DNA of 64,000 bases from Cyclobacteriaceae bacterium (GCA_958296015.1 CATQIH010000009.1:1-64000); one strand, 5' to 3'; numbered from the stretch's first letter, positions 44,537 through 54,174 are shown. The notes: generated from the sequence alone by a model not told the origin. Translations and numbers: made by a program.

Positions 44537-44838
44537 ATGAAACCACTATCTATTTTCATATTAATCTTCTTGTCATGTAATATACTTTACCCTATAGATA
44601 TTGCAGCCCAAATCAACGGTTATCCAATAAATGGAGGTATCCGACTCACGCCAGACACTAGCTGTTACCTGTCACCAAGGTAAGACCAGATACCCTCATT
44701 ACTAATAATCCCGCCACCGACCTTATAGATTGTGCTACCAATGGCAAAGATACTGCGGAATTTAAGCAATTACCCTGGTATGGCAATACGCAATACCTAG
44801 AAGATTTGCTGGATAGTGTAGGCTATCCTTTTCTCTAG
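44537..44838 (+). pseudogene. Frameshifted exported-protein gene fragment
   Basis: ATG 44537 starts a signal-peptide-bearing frame (MKPLSIFILIFLSCNILYPI) that stops at 44681-44683. Just before that stop, another frame carries on with plausible protein (PVTKVRPDTLITNNPATDLI, KQLPWYGNTQYLEDLLDSVG) to a TAG at 44836-44838. The break lies near 44665-44680. The final stop coincides with the start of a REP-like hairpin, so the 3' end may also be truncated. Family not recognised. Confidence 0.55.
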
Positions 44839-44925
44839 CTTCAGATTGTATCTGAAGCTTATAATTGTTGCCAGTCTAAGACTGGCCTTCATTATTTCAC
44901 TTCAGCCACAGACTGAAGCGAGGGG
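44837..44925. repeat. GCTTCAGAT-hairpin REP-like repeat, second locus
   Basis: AGCTTCAGAT-TGT-ATCTGAAGCT (44837-44859), then a second hairpin gccagtct-a-agactggc (44872-44888) and a third, cttcag ... ctgaag. The first palindrome is the same as at 15781-15803 with a complementary loop. Confidence 0.8.
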
Positions 44926-45005
44926 GAAATTTTGTGCTGGCTGACAATTTAGTGCTTCGATATCTGCTTCTTCGCCAAGAGCCAAAACGTTATGCCCTAT
45001 GTAAA

Positions 45006-45036
45006 TTGAAAAAAAAGTGTAAAAGAGCTATCTTTG
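45006..45036 (+). promoter_or_regulatory. Bacteroidota-type promoter for the Rpn-like gene
   Basis: TTG at 45006-45008 and TATCTTTG at 45029-45036, 20 bases apart, fit the -33/-7 pattern well. The -7 box ends only four bases before ATG 45041, so the transcript may be leaderless. Confidence 0.55.
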
Positions 45037-45040
45037 AGAC

Positions 45041-45896
45041 ATGGATAGCAAAGAAAGATATATCAATCCTTTTACCGACTTCGGATTCAAAAAACTCTTT
45101 GGTACGGAGTTTAATAAAGAACTGCTAATTGACTTCCTAAATCAAGTACTTGCAGATAAAGAACAGATTCAGGATTTAACTTATTTGAATACAGAAAATT
45201 TGGGCAATACTGAGACAGATAGAAAAGCTGTTTTTGATGGCACCGGCCACCCGGCTGTACTGCCAGAATGAAAAAGGTGAGAAATTCATCATCGAATTAC
45301 AGAATGCTGAGCAACTATACTTTAAAGACAGAAGTATTTTCTACGCATCCTTTCCCATCCAGAGCCAAGCTCCGAAAGGTAGGGAATGGGATTATTATTT
45401 GAAAGCCGTTTACACCATTGGCATCTTAAATTTTAGTTTTCCAGATCAAAGTGAGCAAGAACGATATTTAAGGGAGGTGCAACTAATAGACAAAGAAACG
45501 GATGAAGTCTTTTACGATAAGTTGACATTCATTTATCTGGAGATGCCGAAATTTAAGAAAGGAGAGGATGAATTGATCAGCCAATTTGACAAGTGGATGT
45601 TTGTGTTGAAGAATCTGCATCGTTTACAGGATAGGCCCGTTAAATTACAGGAGAAGGTATTTGAAAAACTATTTGCGGAAGCTGAAATAGCTAAATTAAA
45701 TCCAGAAGATATGAAAGCATATGAAGAAAGTCTGAAAGTCTACAGAGACAATTATAGCGTCATTAAAACTGCTAAAAATGAAGGAAGGCAAGAAGGGAGA
45801 ATTGAGATTGCTAAACGATTAAGAAAAAAGGGAATTGACGTTGAAATAATAGCTGAAACAACGGGATTGACGAAAGAACAGGTAGAAAAATTATAG
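45041..45896 (+). pseudogene. Rpn/PD-(D/E)XK nuclease family transposase gene, broken by a 16-bp insertion
   Basis: The N-terminal frame MDSKERYINPFTDFGFKKLF ... TETDRKAVFD is the standard start of PD-(D/E)XK-family 'transposase' (Rpn) proteins. It should continue directly with LYCQNEKGEKFIIELQNAEQ, which is found in another frame from 45255. The 16 bases ggcaccggccacccgg (45239-45254) separate the two and shift the frame. The rest (KDRSIFYASFPIQSQA, FYDKLTFIYLEMPKF, YEESLKVYRDNYSVI) is intact to 45896. Catalytic residues D (VFD) and ExQ/K (IELQ) fall on either side of the insertion. Confidence 0.85.
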
Positions 45897-46244
45897 AAAG
45901 GAGTAAAACATAGGGCATAACACTAGCATTATCCTGTTCATTGATAGCAGTGTGCTTCTAAGCTTCCGCAGCTATTAGCCAAATCTTTGGTGGCAAGGCA
46001 AGAAAGGTCTACATTAAAACATATTTGACATGCAATACTGGGTAAGTTGACGTACAAAATTTGTACGTTGAGTCAGTAGAAAGATAGGATGAGTCGGCAA
46101 AAAGGTAACTAAAGTTAGCGAAAAGATACATTAACTCATAAAATTCGTGAGTGAAGTCACAAAAAAGATAAGTTGACTCACAAAATTTGTGACTGTAGTC
46201 GCAAAAAAGATGAGCTGTGTAGGAAAAAAGGTGACTGAGGTTTG
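45897..46244. repeat. Gap with degenerate ACAAAATTTGT palindrome repeats
   Basis: Three palindromes, acgtacaaaatttgtacgt (46050-46068), actcataaaattcgtgagt (about 46134) and gactcacaaaatttgtgac (about 46174), alternate with 'aaaaaagat..g.tga' linkers. The array suggests a diverged repeat of about 40-60 bases. No gene is seen. Confidence 0.6.
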
Positions 46245-46304
46245 CTCGTCGGATACCAGGTGGTGTTTTCAGCCCACTTCTATGAACGAAATCTGGAGGT
46301 AGTG

Positions 46305-46340
46305 GATAAAAAAATCCCGAAAGGTATGCGCTTTCGGGAA
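46305..46340 (-). terminator. Rho-independent terminator of 46380-46862
   Basis: On the minus strand TCCCGAAAG ... CTTTCGGGA forms a nine-pair stem followed by a run of seven T's (46308-46314). It lies 40 bases after the stop of the minus-strand gene. Confidence 0.8.
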
Positions 46341-46379
46341 GAGAAGGTTGTTTTCTATTTGTGCAAAAGAAAAACCTGT

Positions 46380-46862
46380 TTATGCATTGGTGGTTTTGCT
46401 TTTAGAGGCGCGTGGACTGTTTTTCACAAACCTCTTTTTCAGGTCATTATGAACAGGTTCGGCACCTTTTACATTTCTTTTGGCAGCCACTTTGACAGAG
46501 TTATAAAACGACAATGCTGCCGTATACGCTTCGCTGCCTGCCAGCATCATGGTATCGTTTAGGCTCATGCACAAACGCTCTGCAATACGGGCTAAAGTAG
46601 TGATGTCGTACACTGCTTTCAGGTCTATGTCTAGTTCTGCTGTATCTACAAAAGCAGGTACCAGTGCAGGATGCGACTTGATATACTCTGTAGACTTTTC
46701 TACAAACATCAGATTGTCTTCACCCATCTTGGGGAGTCTCTTTCTTTCCTCTGGTGTGAGCGCCACCAGGAAAGGATTGAGCAATGCGTTCACTTCATCT
46801 AATTTTTGCGCAGCCTCTGCCAGTACTTCGGCAGGAATTTGAATAGAAATCTGATTTTCCAT
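46380..46862 (-). CDS. Conserved hypothetical helical protein
   Basis: A 160-residue soluble, mostly helical protein (MENQISIQIPAEVLAEAAQKLD, LTPEERKRLPKMGEDNLMFVEK, LNDTMMLAGSEAYTAALSFYNSVK). The pattern is that of an uncharacterised Bacteroidota family often present in several copies per genome. The tail is basic (KKRFVKNSPRASKSKTTNA). ATG 46862 is preferred; upstream codons in frame look non-coding. A strong terminator follows. No function is proposed. Confidence 0.75.
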   Translation of the reverse strand: MENQISIQIPAEVLAEAAQKLDEVNALLNPFLVALTPEERKRLPKMGEDNLMFVEKSTEYIKSHPALVPAFVDTAELDIDLKAVYDITTLARIAERLCMSLNDTMMLAGSEAYTAALSFYNSVKVAAKRNVKGAEPVHNDLKKRFVKNSPRASKSKTTNA

Positions 46863-47029
46863 ATGTTTTGATGATTTGTTAATGTGACAAGTAAAATTTC
46901 TACCAAAAATAGAGGTTAGCGTCAGCGCATAAAACTCCCAAAACACATAACCCTTACCTGTGTTAGCTTTTGAATGGACTTACAAAAATCTTCTACGTGT
47001 ATTCTGGTTATCACCGGTTCTCTTAAAAT

Positions 47030-48286
47030 TTACCATCCGCCCGGCTTAAATACACCATTTTGAGCGACTACCACAGGAGGGTAATCGCCGTACCTGAAGG
47101 CTTTGTTGACCCACAAAAATTCGCCGGTGGCCGCATCCAGGCACATCAGCCCTACGGCTTCGTCTATGTCGTCGATGTCAAAAGACTGGCCCTGGAAATA
47201 AAGTCGCCCGTTGGCATACACCGGGGAGGTGTCTACACTTACCCTGTCGTTTTCCCACAGCCGTTCCCCGGTTTCCAGCGATACGGCAAAGGGCCTTCCG
47301 TTGATGCTGAATGGCGCAGCAGAGCCACGCTCGTATACACCAAACACCACACTGCCCGCTACTGCCGGGCTGATCGCAGCAGCGTCATCTCCACCGGCAT
47401 CGGCTTCCCACAGCAACTGACCAGTATGGCGATCCAGGCAATACAAACGAGCTTCTATTCTTCCTTTACTCCCCTGGAAGAGTACTTTGTCTCCTACAAC
47501 CGTAGGTGTGCTGGCTCCATCATCTTCATCGACAGAAAACTGCCAGATGACTGCTCCGGTTTTCAGGTCGCGGGCCTCAAAGGTATTGCTGGGTACATAG
47601 ACAACATCATCGGCAATGACAGTGCTGCTGGTGAGTCCTTGTTCGCTGAGCGGTACCCGCCAGATACGTTTTCCGGTGGTAATATCAATGCAGTGCAAAT
47701 AGTTTTCCTCAAAAGAATTTCCTGTGCCATGTACCAGGCTATTGCCACTGATAACAGCCCGCCCGTACATATTTTCATAATAATCATCAGGGTCAAGTTT
47801 GAAATCATATTGCCATTGTATATCACCTGTAGCCGCATCCGCAGCGACCATGATGCCATACAGCCCGGCTACAAAGATGATATTGTTGTAATACACTGGC
47901 GACATCTTGGCAATGCTGCTACTATGATAGTCGGGTATGCCAGTTTCCCACAATATTTTTTTGGATTCCAGATCGATAGCCGTCAGGCCATTGTCGTCGT
48001 TGACACAGTAGGCAACTCCTTCGTGGTATTCAGGTAGGTTATCAATATCGTTGTACTCCTCAAAAGCAAACACCAACTCATTGGCACCCGTGTTGGGGTC
48101 TGCTATGTGTAGTTCTTCATCTACGGCCACCACCAGTAATTCGTTGAGCGAAGGATCGGCCTGGTTGATCGGGACATTCACTGTATCATCGCCCGGTACA
48201 GGCGCGACATCTTCCTGAGAATTACAGTTGGCAAGCAACAGTCCCAGACATAAAATAATGAACAGTGGAATAATTCTTCGTATCAT
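47030..48286 (-). CDS. PQQ-like beta-propeller lipoprotein
   Basis: A 418-residue lipoprotein (signal MIRRIIPLFIILCLGLLLANC). Repeated blades such as TAIDLESKKILWETGIPD, VAADAATGDIQWQYDF, HCIDITTGKRIWRVPL, EARDLKTGAVIWQFSV and YCLDRHTGQLLWEADAGG fit the PQQ/quinoprotein-like propeller. It is probably a periplasmic or surface scaffold like BamB relatives; no enzyme function can be assigned. Confidence 0.85.
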   Translation of the reverse strand: MIRRIIPLFIILCLGLLLANCNSQEDVAPVPGDDTVNVPINQADPSLNELLVVAVDEELHIADPNTGANELVFAFEEYNDIDNLPEYHEGVAYCVNDDNGLTAIDLESKKILWETGIPDYHSSSIAKMSPVYYNNIIFVAGLYGIMVAADAATGDIQWQYDFKLDPDDYYENMYGRAVISGNSLVHGTGNSFEENYLHCIDITTGKRIWRVPLSEQGLTSSTVIADDVVYVPSNTFEARDLKTGAVIWQFSVDEDDGASTPTVVGDKVLFQGSKGRIEARLYCLDRHTGQLLWEADAGGDDAAAISPAVAGSVVFGVYERGSAAPFSINGRPFAVSLETGERLWENDRVSVDTSPVYANGRLYFQGQSFDIDDIDEAVGLMCLDAATGEFLWVNKAFRYGDYPPVVVAQNGVFKPGGW

Positions 48287-48342
48287 CTCTAAAATTAGCG
48301 TTTGCTATTGAAAATTAGTTTTGTGTATATTACATGCAATAT

Positions 48343-48444
48343 ATGGCCAAAAAGTATTATTTCGAAACAGAGGAATTTGGACTATCAGATTTCAAAGCCT
48401 TTGCTTTAGATAAGCTCACAGGAAAAATCAGGTTTAACGATTGA
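48343..48444 (+). CDS. Very small ORF, possibly a gene fragment
   Basis: A 33-residue peptide (MAKKYYFETEEFGLSDFKAF and 13 more residues, ending KIRFND), with an in-frame ATG three codons earlier. Composition looks like protein and codon use is ordinary, but no family was recognised. It may be a remnant. It lies between two convergent/divergent neighbours in a 238-base gap. Confidence 0.3.
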   Translation: MAKKYYFETEEFGLSDFKAFALDKLTGKIRFND

Positions 48445-48524
48445 TAAAAGGTAACGACATATTCTTTAAGCATATGCAAGATTATATCGGCATAGCCAAT
48501 TAAGAATGGGATAATCTTGCCATC

Positions 48525-50429
48525 TCAAAGCTTCTCCAACGCGTCCAATTCCTGCCGGAAACCGCTGGACAGGATTGGGAACCGGCACCAGGTGCGCGGG
48601 TCTATGTTGAAATCATCCAGGTGAAAGGCTGGGGCAATGCGCTCACGCTTCCACTGGTTTCTGGCCCACATATAGAAAAATTTGATCACATAGCCTTTCA
48701 GCACCTCATGGTCTTCTGCCTTCTCACTCAGAATTCTATAGACTTCCATCGGACTGTACCGGTCGCGGATGGCCAGCCGTTCAATGAGCACCAGGATGGC
48801 GTAGGGCATCAGGTCGGCTTCATCGCTTTGTTCCTGCTGCTGCGGGCGCAATTCAGCGGTGGGATTGAGGCCGTTGACGGGGCTAAGCCCTTGGTATCCC
48901 AACACTTCTTCTGCCCAGCGGAGCCATTCCAGGATAAATTGCTTGTCTACGGCAGCCATCGGGGCAATGCTACCGCTGGTGTCGCCATCCATCGTGGTAT
49001 AGCCCAAGTCACCTTCGCTTCGGTTGGAAGTAGTGAGCAGCAGGGCGTTGTTGATATTGGCTAGCATCCAGATGATCGGGCTGCGTGCCCTGGCCTGTAT
49101 GTTTTGCAGCGTAATATCGTCTTGCTCCCAGGTCAGGTCACGGTGGATGGCTTCTTCAATGGTTTGCGTGTATTCCTTCACCTGGTCATCGATGTACCAG
49201 TGATAAAAAGTAGCACCTATGGAGCCAGCCAGCGTCTTAGCAGCAAACAAAGTTTTGGCCGACGAATTGACGGTGCCCTGGTAGGCGGTGGTCAGGAATT
49301 TTCCAGTCAGAAACCTGTGCTGTGCTTCTAGCGAGTCTAGTGACTGTGCTTCTTCCAGTAGATCGTTCAAATGTGCTTTTTCCAGAAAAGTTTTCAGCCC
49401 CAGTTCGGCTACGCCCCGTTTGATCATCTCGGCCACCAGCACGGCACAGATAGAGGAGTCAGCTCCTCCGCTGAGCGATAGCACAAAGCCACGGGAGCGG
49501 CTTTTTCTCATATAATCATACAGGGCCAGGCAGGAAGCTTTCACCATTTCTACTTCCTTTTGCTGGCTGTCTTCGGTGGCAACACATTCAGACTTTTCAG
49601 GATGTACGAAGTCAATGACAGCACTTAGGTAGCTGACATCTTGAAACGAGAGCCGGTTGTTCTTTTTGAGCAGCTTACCTTGCTGTGCGATCAGTATCTC
49701 TCCGTCGTAGACCATTCTGCCAGCTTCGTTGCCCAGCATGTTTACAAATACATAAGCGCAGTCAAAGTCTTTGGAACCAGGCACCACCAGCTGTTCTCTG
49801 AACGTTGTTTTGCCGAAAGCAAAGTGACTGGCACTACCATTCAGGATCAGGTCTACGCCTTTTGCCTTATGCCGCCATCCCGGGCGCTTATCACCCCGCC
49901 AGGCATCTTCGCATATCTCAAAAGCGATACGAAGGTCATACAGTGAGTAGATTATATCGCCGATGGGGTAGGTGTTTTCATTGATATGGAGCTGCTCTAC
50001 CACACCGGCAGGCCAGGGCGTAAACCACCGTGACTCATAGTGAACGCCTTCATCTGGCAGAAACTGCTTGGCCGTAAAGCCCAGTATCTTTGTGTTGTGG
50101 ATAAAACACATGGTATTGTACCTTTTTCCCTGATGGATCACGGGCAGACCGATGGCTACTGTAATGTCTGTACATTCGTGCTTCAATTCTTCCAGCATTT
50201 CTGCCGCCGTCTGGTATATCCACGAACCCAGAAACAGGTCTTCGCAACCATAGCCGGTAATGCATAACTCAGGCAGACACAGTATCTGCACAGCATCATC
50301 CTTTGCTATCTGAATAGCCTGCCGGATATGAGCGGCGTTGCCTTTCCAGTCCATCGGTGTCTGGTTCAATGCCGCACCGGCAACTTTGAGTATCTGGGGA
50401 ATAGATTTTGGGGATTGGGGATTAGACAC
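48525..50429 (-). CDS. nadE: Glutamine-dependent NAD+ synthetase
   Basis: A 634-residue two-domain enzyme. The N-terminal nitrilase-type glutaminase has PELCITGYGCEDLF, the lysine region and FEICEDAW with the nucleophilic cysteine. The C-terminal synthetase has the PP-loop SLSGGADSS and TSNRSEGDLGYTTMDGDTSG. It amidates nicotinic acid adenine dinucleotide to NAD. The first codons (MSNPQSPKSIPQ) are encoded by the C-rich repeat tract at 50396-50424. It complements pncB at 56738. Confidence 0.96.
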   Translation of the reverse strand: MSNPQSPKSIPQILKVAGAALNQTPMDWKGNAAHIRQAIQIAKDDAVQILCLPELCITGYGCEDLFLGSWIYQTAAEMLEELKHECTDITVAIGLPVIHQGKRYNTMCFIHNTKILGFTAKQFLPDEGVHYESRWFTPWPAGVVEQLHINENTYPIGDIIYSLYDLRIAFEICEDAWRGDKRPGWRHKAKGVDLILNGSASHFAFGKTTFREQLVVPGSKDFDCAYVFVNMLGNEAGRMVYDGEILIAQQGKLLKKNNRLSFQDVSYLSAVIDFVHPEKSECVATEDSQQKEVEMVKASCLALYDYMRKSRSRGFVLSLSGGADSSICAVLVAEMIKRGVAELGLKTFLEKAHLNDLLEEAQSLDSLEAQHRFLTGKFLTTAYQGTVNSSAKTLFAAKTLAGSIGATFYHWYIDDQVKEYTQTIEEAIHRDLTWEQDDITLQNIQARARSPIIWMLANINNALLLTTSNRSEGDLGYTTMDGDTSGSIAPMAAVDKQFILEWLRWAEEVLGYQGLSPVNGLNPTAELRPQQQEQSDEADLMPYAILVLIERLAIRDRYSPMEVYRILSEKAEDHEVLKGYVIKFFYMWARNQWKRERIAPAFHLDDFNIDPRTWCRFPILSSGFRQELDALEKL

Positions 50430-50807
50430 GGTCTTCTTTTAGCGTATTTGTAAACTTACAATAAGAGTCTTTAATGAAGTTACGGTGTTTGAAGAAAAAG
50501 CCGCAAACAAATTTCACAGTTTATTTCATCGGATATTAAAGAAGTATTCAACTTTTGTGACCATAATGAGTTTTTTTCGAAAAGACAACATAGCAGAGCA
50601 ATAAAGTATCTCGGAAATATTAACTTGAAATTCCTTTCAGTATATGCAAAATTACGTGTATATAGGTATTAGCAGCCACTAAGACCAAATAAATCATGTT
50701 TGGAATAATAAACTTCGAAACATTTTTGATTGCGGATAATCTTGAGCGGTTCCCCCGCCGGGAAACAGCCCTTTTTCATTCCTCTACAAAATCAACCGTA
50801 ATGTTCT
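50430..50807. other. Intergenic gap, no feature recognised
   Basis: A 378-base AT-rich spacer. A short GC block near 50742-50765 (gcggttcccccgccgggaaa) could form a weak hairpin. No gene, promoter or terminator with T-run was recognised. Confidence 0.4.
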
Positions 50808-51908
50808 TTAGTTAATGTATTTTTTTCTCATTCTTAAAAAAGGCTTCTCAATAATCTGGTGAAGTAATAAAGCACATAGCAAACACATCAGTATACTCAG
50901 GATAAACATTAAGCTACTTTCCTTGATGATCCCAAACTTAATAAAGGTATCTTGTGATACGTTTATTATTCCTTTATGTACGAGATAGATTCCATAGGAT
51001 AATGTGGCTAACCACGTGCTTGTTCGCGATTTGAATTTAAATAAGAAACTATCAGGGCTTATAGCACCTAAGACAATCAACCCATACCCTATAGCTATAA
51101 AAGGGAACCCAAACATTGTAAGTGCATAACTCCGGGAATTCGAGGCAAAAAGATACACCCCAATTAAGACAAGAAAACCGGCCAGAACCAGCCAATTCCC
51201 ATACCCGGATAGGGTGTTAAAACTTGTTCTTGAAAATTGATAGAATGCAGCAATCGAGACTCCAATGAGCAGTCCATCAAGTCGGCTGTATGTGGGGTAA
51301 TATATCATCTCGAACCAGTCGTATCCCAAATCTGGTGAGGACAGGAAATAAGAAAAAATCCAAGCCCTTACAAAAATCTGTATGATGAATAATATGGGTA
51401 GAATTATGAAAGTATGTTTCGAGTTTATTTTGAGGGTAATGAGTAGCACAAGAGGGAGCGTTAAGTAGAAATGTTCCTCAACGCAAAGAGACCACGCATG
51501 AGAAAATGTTCCGTGGTTGGTGGCATCGAGTCCAATGTTTTGAGTAAAAGTTAGCAATTTCCAGAGAGGTGGTAATGCTTCCGTTTCATGAAATGAAGGG
51601 AAGCAATAATAGATCGCTACAACAACATAATATATTGGAAGAATCCTGAATATACGCTTGATAAAAAACTTTCTTGCAGAGAATGAACCATTTTCCTTGA
51701 TCTCTGCAAAAAGTTGAGAAGCGATTAAAAAACCACTTAGGACAAAAAATAAATCTACCCCAGTCCAACCAAATCTTATTACTTTGGGAAACCAATCCGG
51801 ATGTGGGAAAAAGGACCTATAGTGAAGTAACACAACAATTAGGATTGCCAAAGACCTCAAGTGATCAAGACCATGTAATTTGTTCAGTTGAGTTTGGTTG
51901 AGATTCAT
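50808..51908 (-). CDS. Acyltransferase family 3 (OafA/YrhL-like) membrane protein
   Basis: A 366-residue protein with about ten membrane segments. LDHLRSLAILIVVLLHYRSF has the conserved R and catalytic H, and GWTGVDLFFVLSGFLIA the second family motif; AWSLCVEEHFYL is the third. It probably O-acetylates a surface polysaccharide. Base composition is clearly more AT-rich than the rnc-fabF genes next to it, suggesting acquisition. ATG 51908 is preferred over an upstream start at 51959. Confidence 0.9.
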   Translation of the reverse strand: MNLNQTQLNKLHGLDHLRSLAILIVVLLHYRSFFPHPDWFPKVIRFGWTGVDLFFVLSGFLIASQLFAEIKENGSFSARKFFIKRIFRILPIYYVVVAIYYCFPSFHETEALPPLWKLLTFTQNIGLDATNHGTFSHAWSLCVEEHFYLTLPLVLLITLKINSKHTFIILPILFIIQIFVRAWIFSYFLSSPDLGYDWFEMIYYPTYSRLDGLLIGVSIAAFYQFSRTSFNTLSGYGNWLVLAGFLVLIGVYLFASNSRSYALTMFGFPFIAIGYGLIVLGAISPDSFLFKFKSRTSTWLATLSYGIYLVHKGIINVSQDTFIKFGIIKESSLMFILSILMCLLCALLLHQIIEKPFLRMRKKYIN

Positions 51909-52093
51909 ATTTGTGATAATGTCGAAAGAATAGAAACCGCGCGTTGAACTTACAGCCAACGTTTAATATATGCCTCGGTGGGAATTTTGATGCAGTTCAC
52001 TATCCACCGGAGCCGAATCAAAATAGTGAGAAACAACCCGACCTACAATGCACACCCCACTGAGATGTAATAGCAGAATTGATACTCAACCCC

Positions 52094-52897
52094 CTAATCC
52101 CCAACCCCCAACACCAACTCCATCGCCTTTTCCGAGGCTCTTTGTTCGGCCTTTTTCTTGCTGAAACCGGAACCTGTGCAGATAGGCTGGTTGTCCAGAA
52201 ACAGCTGCGACACAAACTCTTTGTACTGGCTGTTGCCCTTGGTATGGAGAATCTCAAAGCGGATGTCTTTGTTGTGCTTCTGCGCCCACTCTATGATCTG
52301 GCTCTTATGGTTAGGGTTCACCTGGACGATCTGCTGAAGATCGAAATGAGGAACGATCAGTCTGGAAAGGATGAATGATTTGCAGAAAGCAAAGCCTCTG
52401 TCCAGATAGACAGCCCCCACGAGTGCTTCCAGTGTGTTGCCACTGATAGATTTGTGGGAAAGATGGTGGGGCATACTACCTGACTGGTCAAACTCGATGA
52501 TATGAATAACGCCCAGCTTTTTGGCTACATTATTCAACGAATCCCTGTTGACAATTCTGGAGCGAATCTCCGTCAGGAAACCTTCATCTTTATAAGGAAA
52601 TTTCTTGAAAAGATATTCAGCCACCACCGTGCTCAGCACAGCATCGCCCAGGTACTCCAGTCTTTCGTTGGATTCTTTAACACCCCGGTCGTTTTTCTTG
52701 GCCACAGAAACATGCTGGGTAGCCAAGCGGTAAAGCTCAAGATTAAGCGGCGGACTGCCTACAATACGGCTGATGGCTGAGATAAGCTTCTTGTCTTTGG
52801 CTGCACCCTTGCCGAAAGGGCTAAGCACACTGACCGGCAAAACTCTGAAGAAACACGTCTTGATGATGCTGACAAGCGAATGATAATAGGTGGCCAC
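52094..52897 (-). CDS. rnc: Ribonuclease III
   Basis: A 267-residue RNase III: nuclease domain with NERLEYLGDAVL (signature, about 78-89) and GNTLEALVGAVYLDRG, then a C-terminal dsRBD (GNSQYKEFVSQLF ... GFSKKKAEQRASEKAM). It processes rRNA and double-stranded RNA. Its ATG overlaps the fabF stop by one base. The last residues (VLGVGD) are encoded by the repeat-like C-rich tract at 52085-52118. Confidence 0.95.
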   Translation of the reverse strand: MATYYHSLVSIIKTCFFRVLPVSVLSPFGKGAAKDKKLISAISRIVGSPPLNLELYRLATQHVSVAKKNDRGVKESNERLEYLGDAVLSTVVAEYLFKKFPYKDEGFLTEIRSRIVNRDSLNNVAKKLGVIHIIEFDQSGSMPHHLSHKSISGNTLEALVGAVYLDRGFAFCKSFILSRLIVPHFDLQQIVQVNPNHKSQIIEWAQKHNKDIRFEILHTKGNSQYKEFVSQLFLDNQPICTGSGFSKKKAEQRASEKAMELVLGVGD

Positions 52898-54150
52898 TAA
52901 GCCTCGTATTTTCTAAATATTACTGAAGTGTTGTGCCCCCCAAAGCCAAAAGTATTGCTAATGGCCGTATTGATAGTTCGTTCCTGCGCCTTGTTGAAAG
53001 TCAGGTTGAGCCGCGGATCAAAACGCTCGTCGTCGGTGAAGTGGTTGATGGTAGGAGGCACCAGGCTATGGTTGATCGCCAGGATAGTGGCAATAGACTC
53101 AATGCCACCGGCAGCTCCCAACAAGTGCCCTGTCATCGACTTGGTAGAACTGATGTTGATGTTGAAAGCATGTTCTCCAAACACATCGATGATGGCATTG
53201 GCTTCGCTGATATCGCCCAGAGGCGTAGAGGTGCCATGCACATTGATATAATCTACTTCCTTTTCGTTGATGTTGGCATCCTGTAAAGCATTGATCATCA
53301 CCTGTTTGACACCTATACCATCCGGATGCGGTGCCGTGATATGGTAGGCATCAGCCGACATGGCATTGCCTATGATTTCGGCATAAATCTTGGCACCCCT
53401 GGCTTTGGCATGTTCCAGTTCTTCCAGAATCAGCGCACCCGCTCCTTCGCCAAGCACAAAGCCATCACGGTCTTTGTCGAAAGGGCGCGATGCCGTCTCA
53501 GGAGAATCGTTTCTTTCAGAAAGAGCCTTCATGGCACCAAAGCCGCCCACTCCAGCCTGGCAGATGGCAGCTTCAGAGCCGCCCGTGATGATGATATCAG
53601 CTTTGCCCAGCTTAATATAGGTATAAGCATCGATGATGGCATTGGTGGCAGAAGCGCAGGCAGAAACCGTAGCAAAGTTAGGCCCTCTGAAGCCATATTT
53701 GATAGAGATATGCCCAGGCGTAATATCGACGATCATCTTGGGAATGAAGAAAGGATTGTAGCGTGGTGTACCATCTCCGGTAGCAAAGTTTGAGACTTCT
53801 TCCTGAAAAGTACTCAGGCCACCAATACCCGAACCCCAGATCACACCGGCTCTTTCAGGGTTGATGGCAGACACATCCAGTGCGGAGTCTTTCATGGCTT
53901 CGTCTGCGGTGATCACACCAAACTGAGCGCAGAGGTCCATTTTACGTGCCTCTTTGCGATCAAAGTAATTGAGAGGATCGAAATTTTTGACCTCACAGGC
54001 AAAGCGCGTTCTAAACTTCTCTGCATCAAAGCGGGTGATGTTGGCAGACCCGCTCACCCCTGTTTTCAACCCATCCCAAAAGTCCGGGACGTTGTTGCCA
54101 ATAGGGGTGAGAGCGCCCATTCCTGTTACTACAATTCTCCTCGAACTCAT
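52897..54150 (-). CDS. fabF: 3-oxoacyl-ACP synthase II
   Basis: A 417-residue KAS II condensing enzyme of fatty-acid elongation. TVSACASATNAI has the catalytic cysteine, NVHGTSTPLGD and KSMTGHLLGAAGG the two histidines. The start MSSRRIVVTGMGALTPIGN is typical. Gene order acpP-fabF-rnc is conserved in Bacteroidota and beyond. Confidence 0.97.
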   Translation of the reverse strand: MSSRRIVVTGMGALTPIGNNVPDFWDGLKTGVSGSANITRFDAEKFRTRFACEVKNFDPLNYFDRKEARKMDLCAQFGVITADEAMKDSALDVSAINPERAGVIWGSGIGGLSTFQEEVSNFATGDGTPRYNPFFIPKMIVDITPGHISIKYGFRGPNFATVSACASATNAIIDAYTYIKLGKADIIITGGSEAAICQAGVGGFGAMKALSERNDSPETASRPFDKDRDGFVLGEGAGALILEELEHAKARGAKIYAEIIGNAMSADAYHITAPHPDGIGVKQVMINALQDANINEKEVDYINVHGTSTPLGDISEANAIIDVFGEHAFNINISSTKSMTGHLLGAAGGIESIATILAINHSLVPPTINHFTDDERFDPRLNLTFNKAQERTINTAISNTFGFGGHNTSVIFRKYEA

Positions 54151-54174
54151 AAAAGATAATGCCGTATGAGAAAA

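Noticed and set aside
47060-48037. Plus-strand 325-codon frame opposite the PQQ-propeller gene
   Set aside because: Mirror frame of a well-supported lipoprotein gene; no family resemblance.
51940-52080. Inverted pair ctcggtgg / ccaccggag, considered as a second attC site
   Set aside because: The arms have a bulge and the outer core boxes are not found; only a weak hairpin remains.
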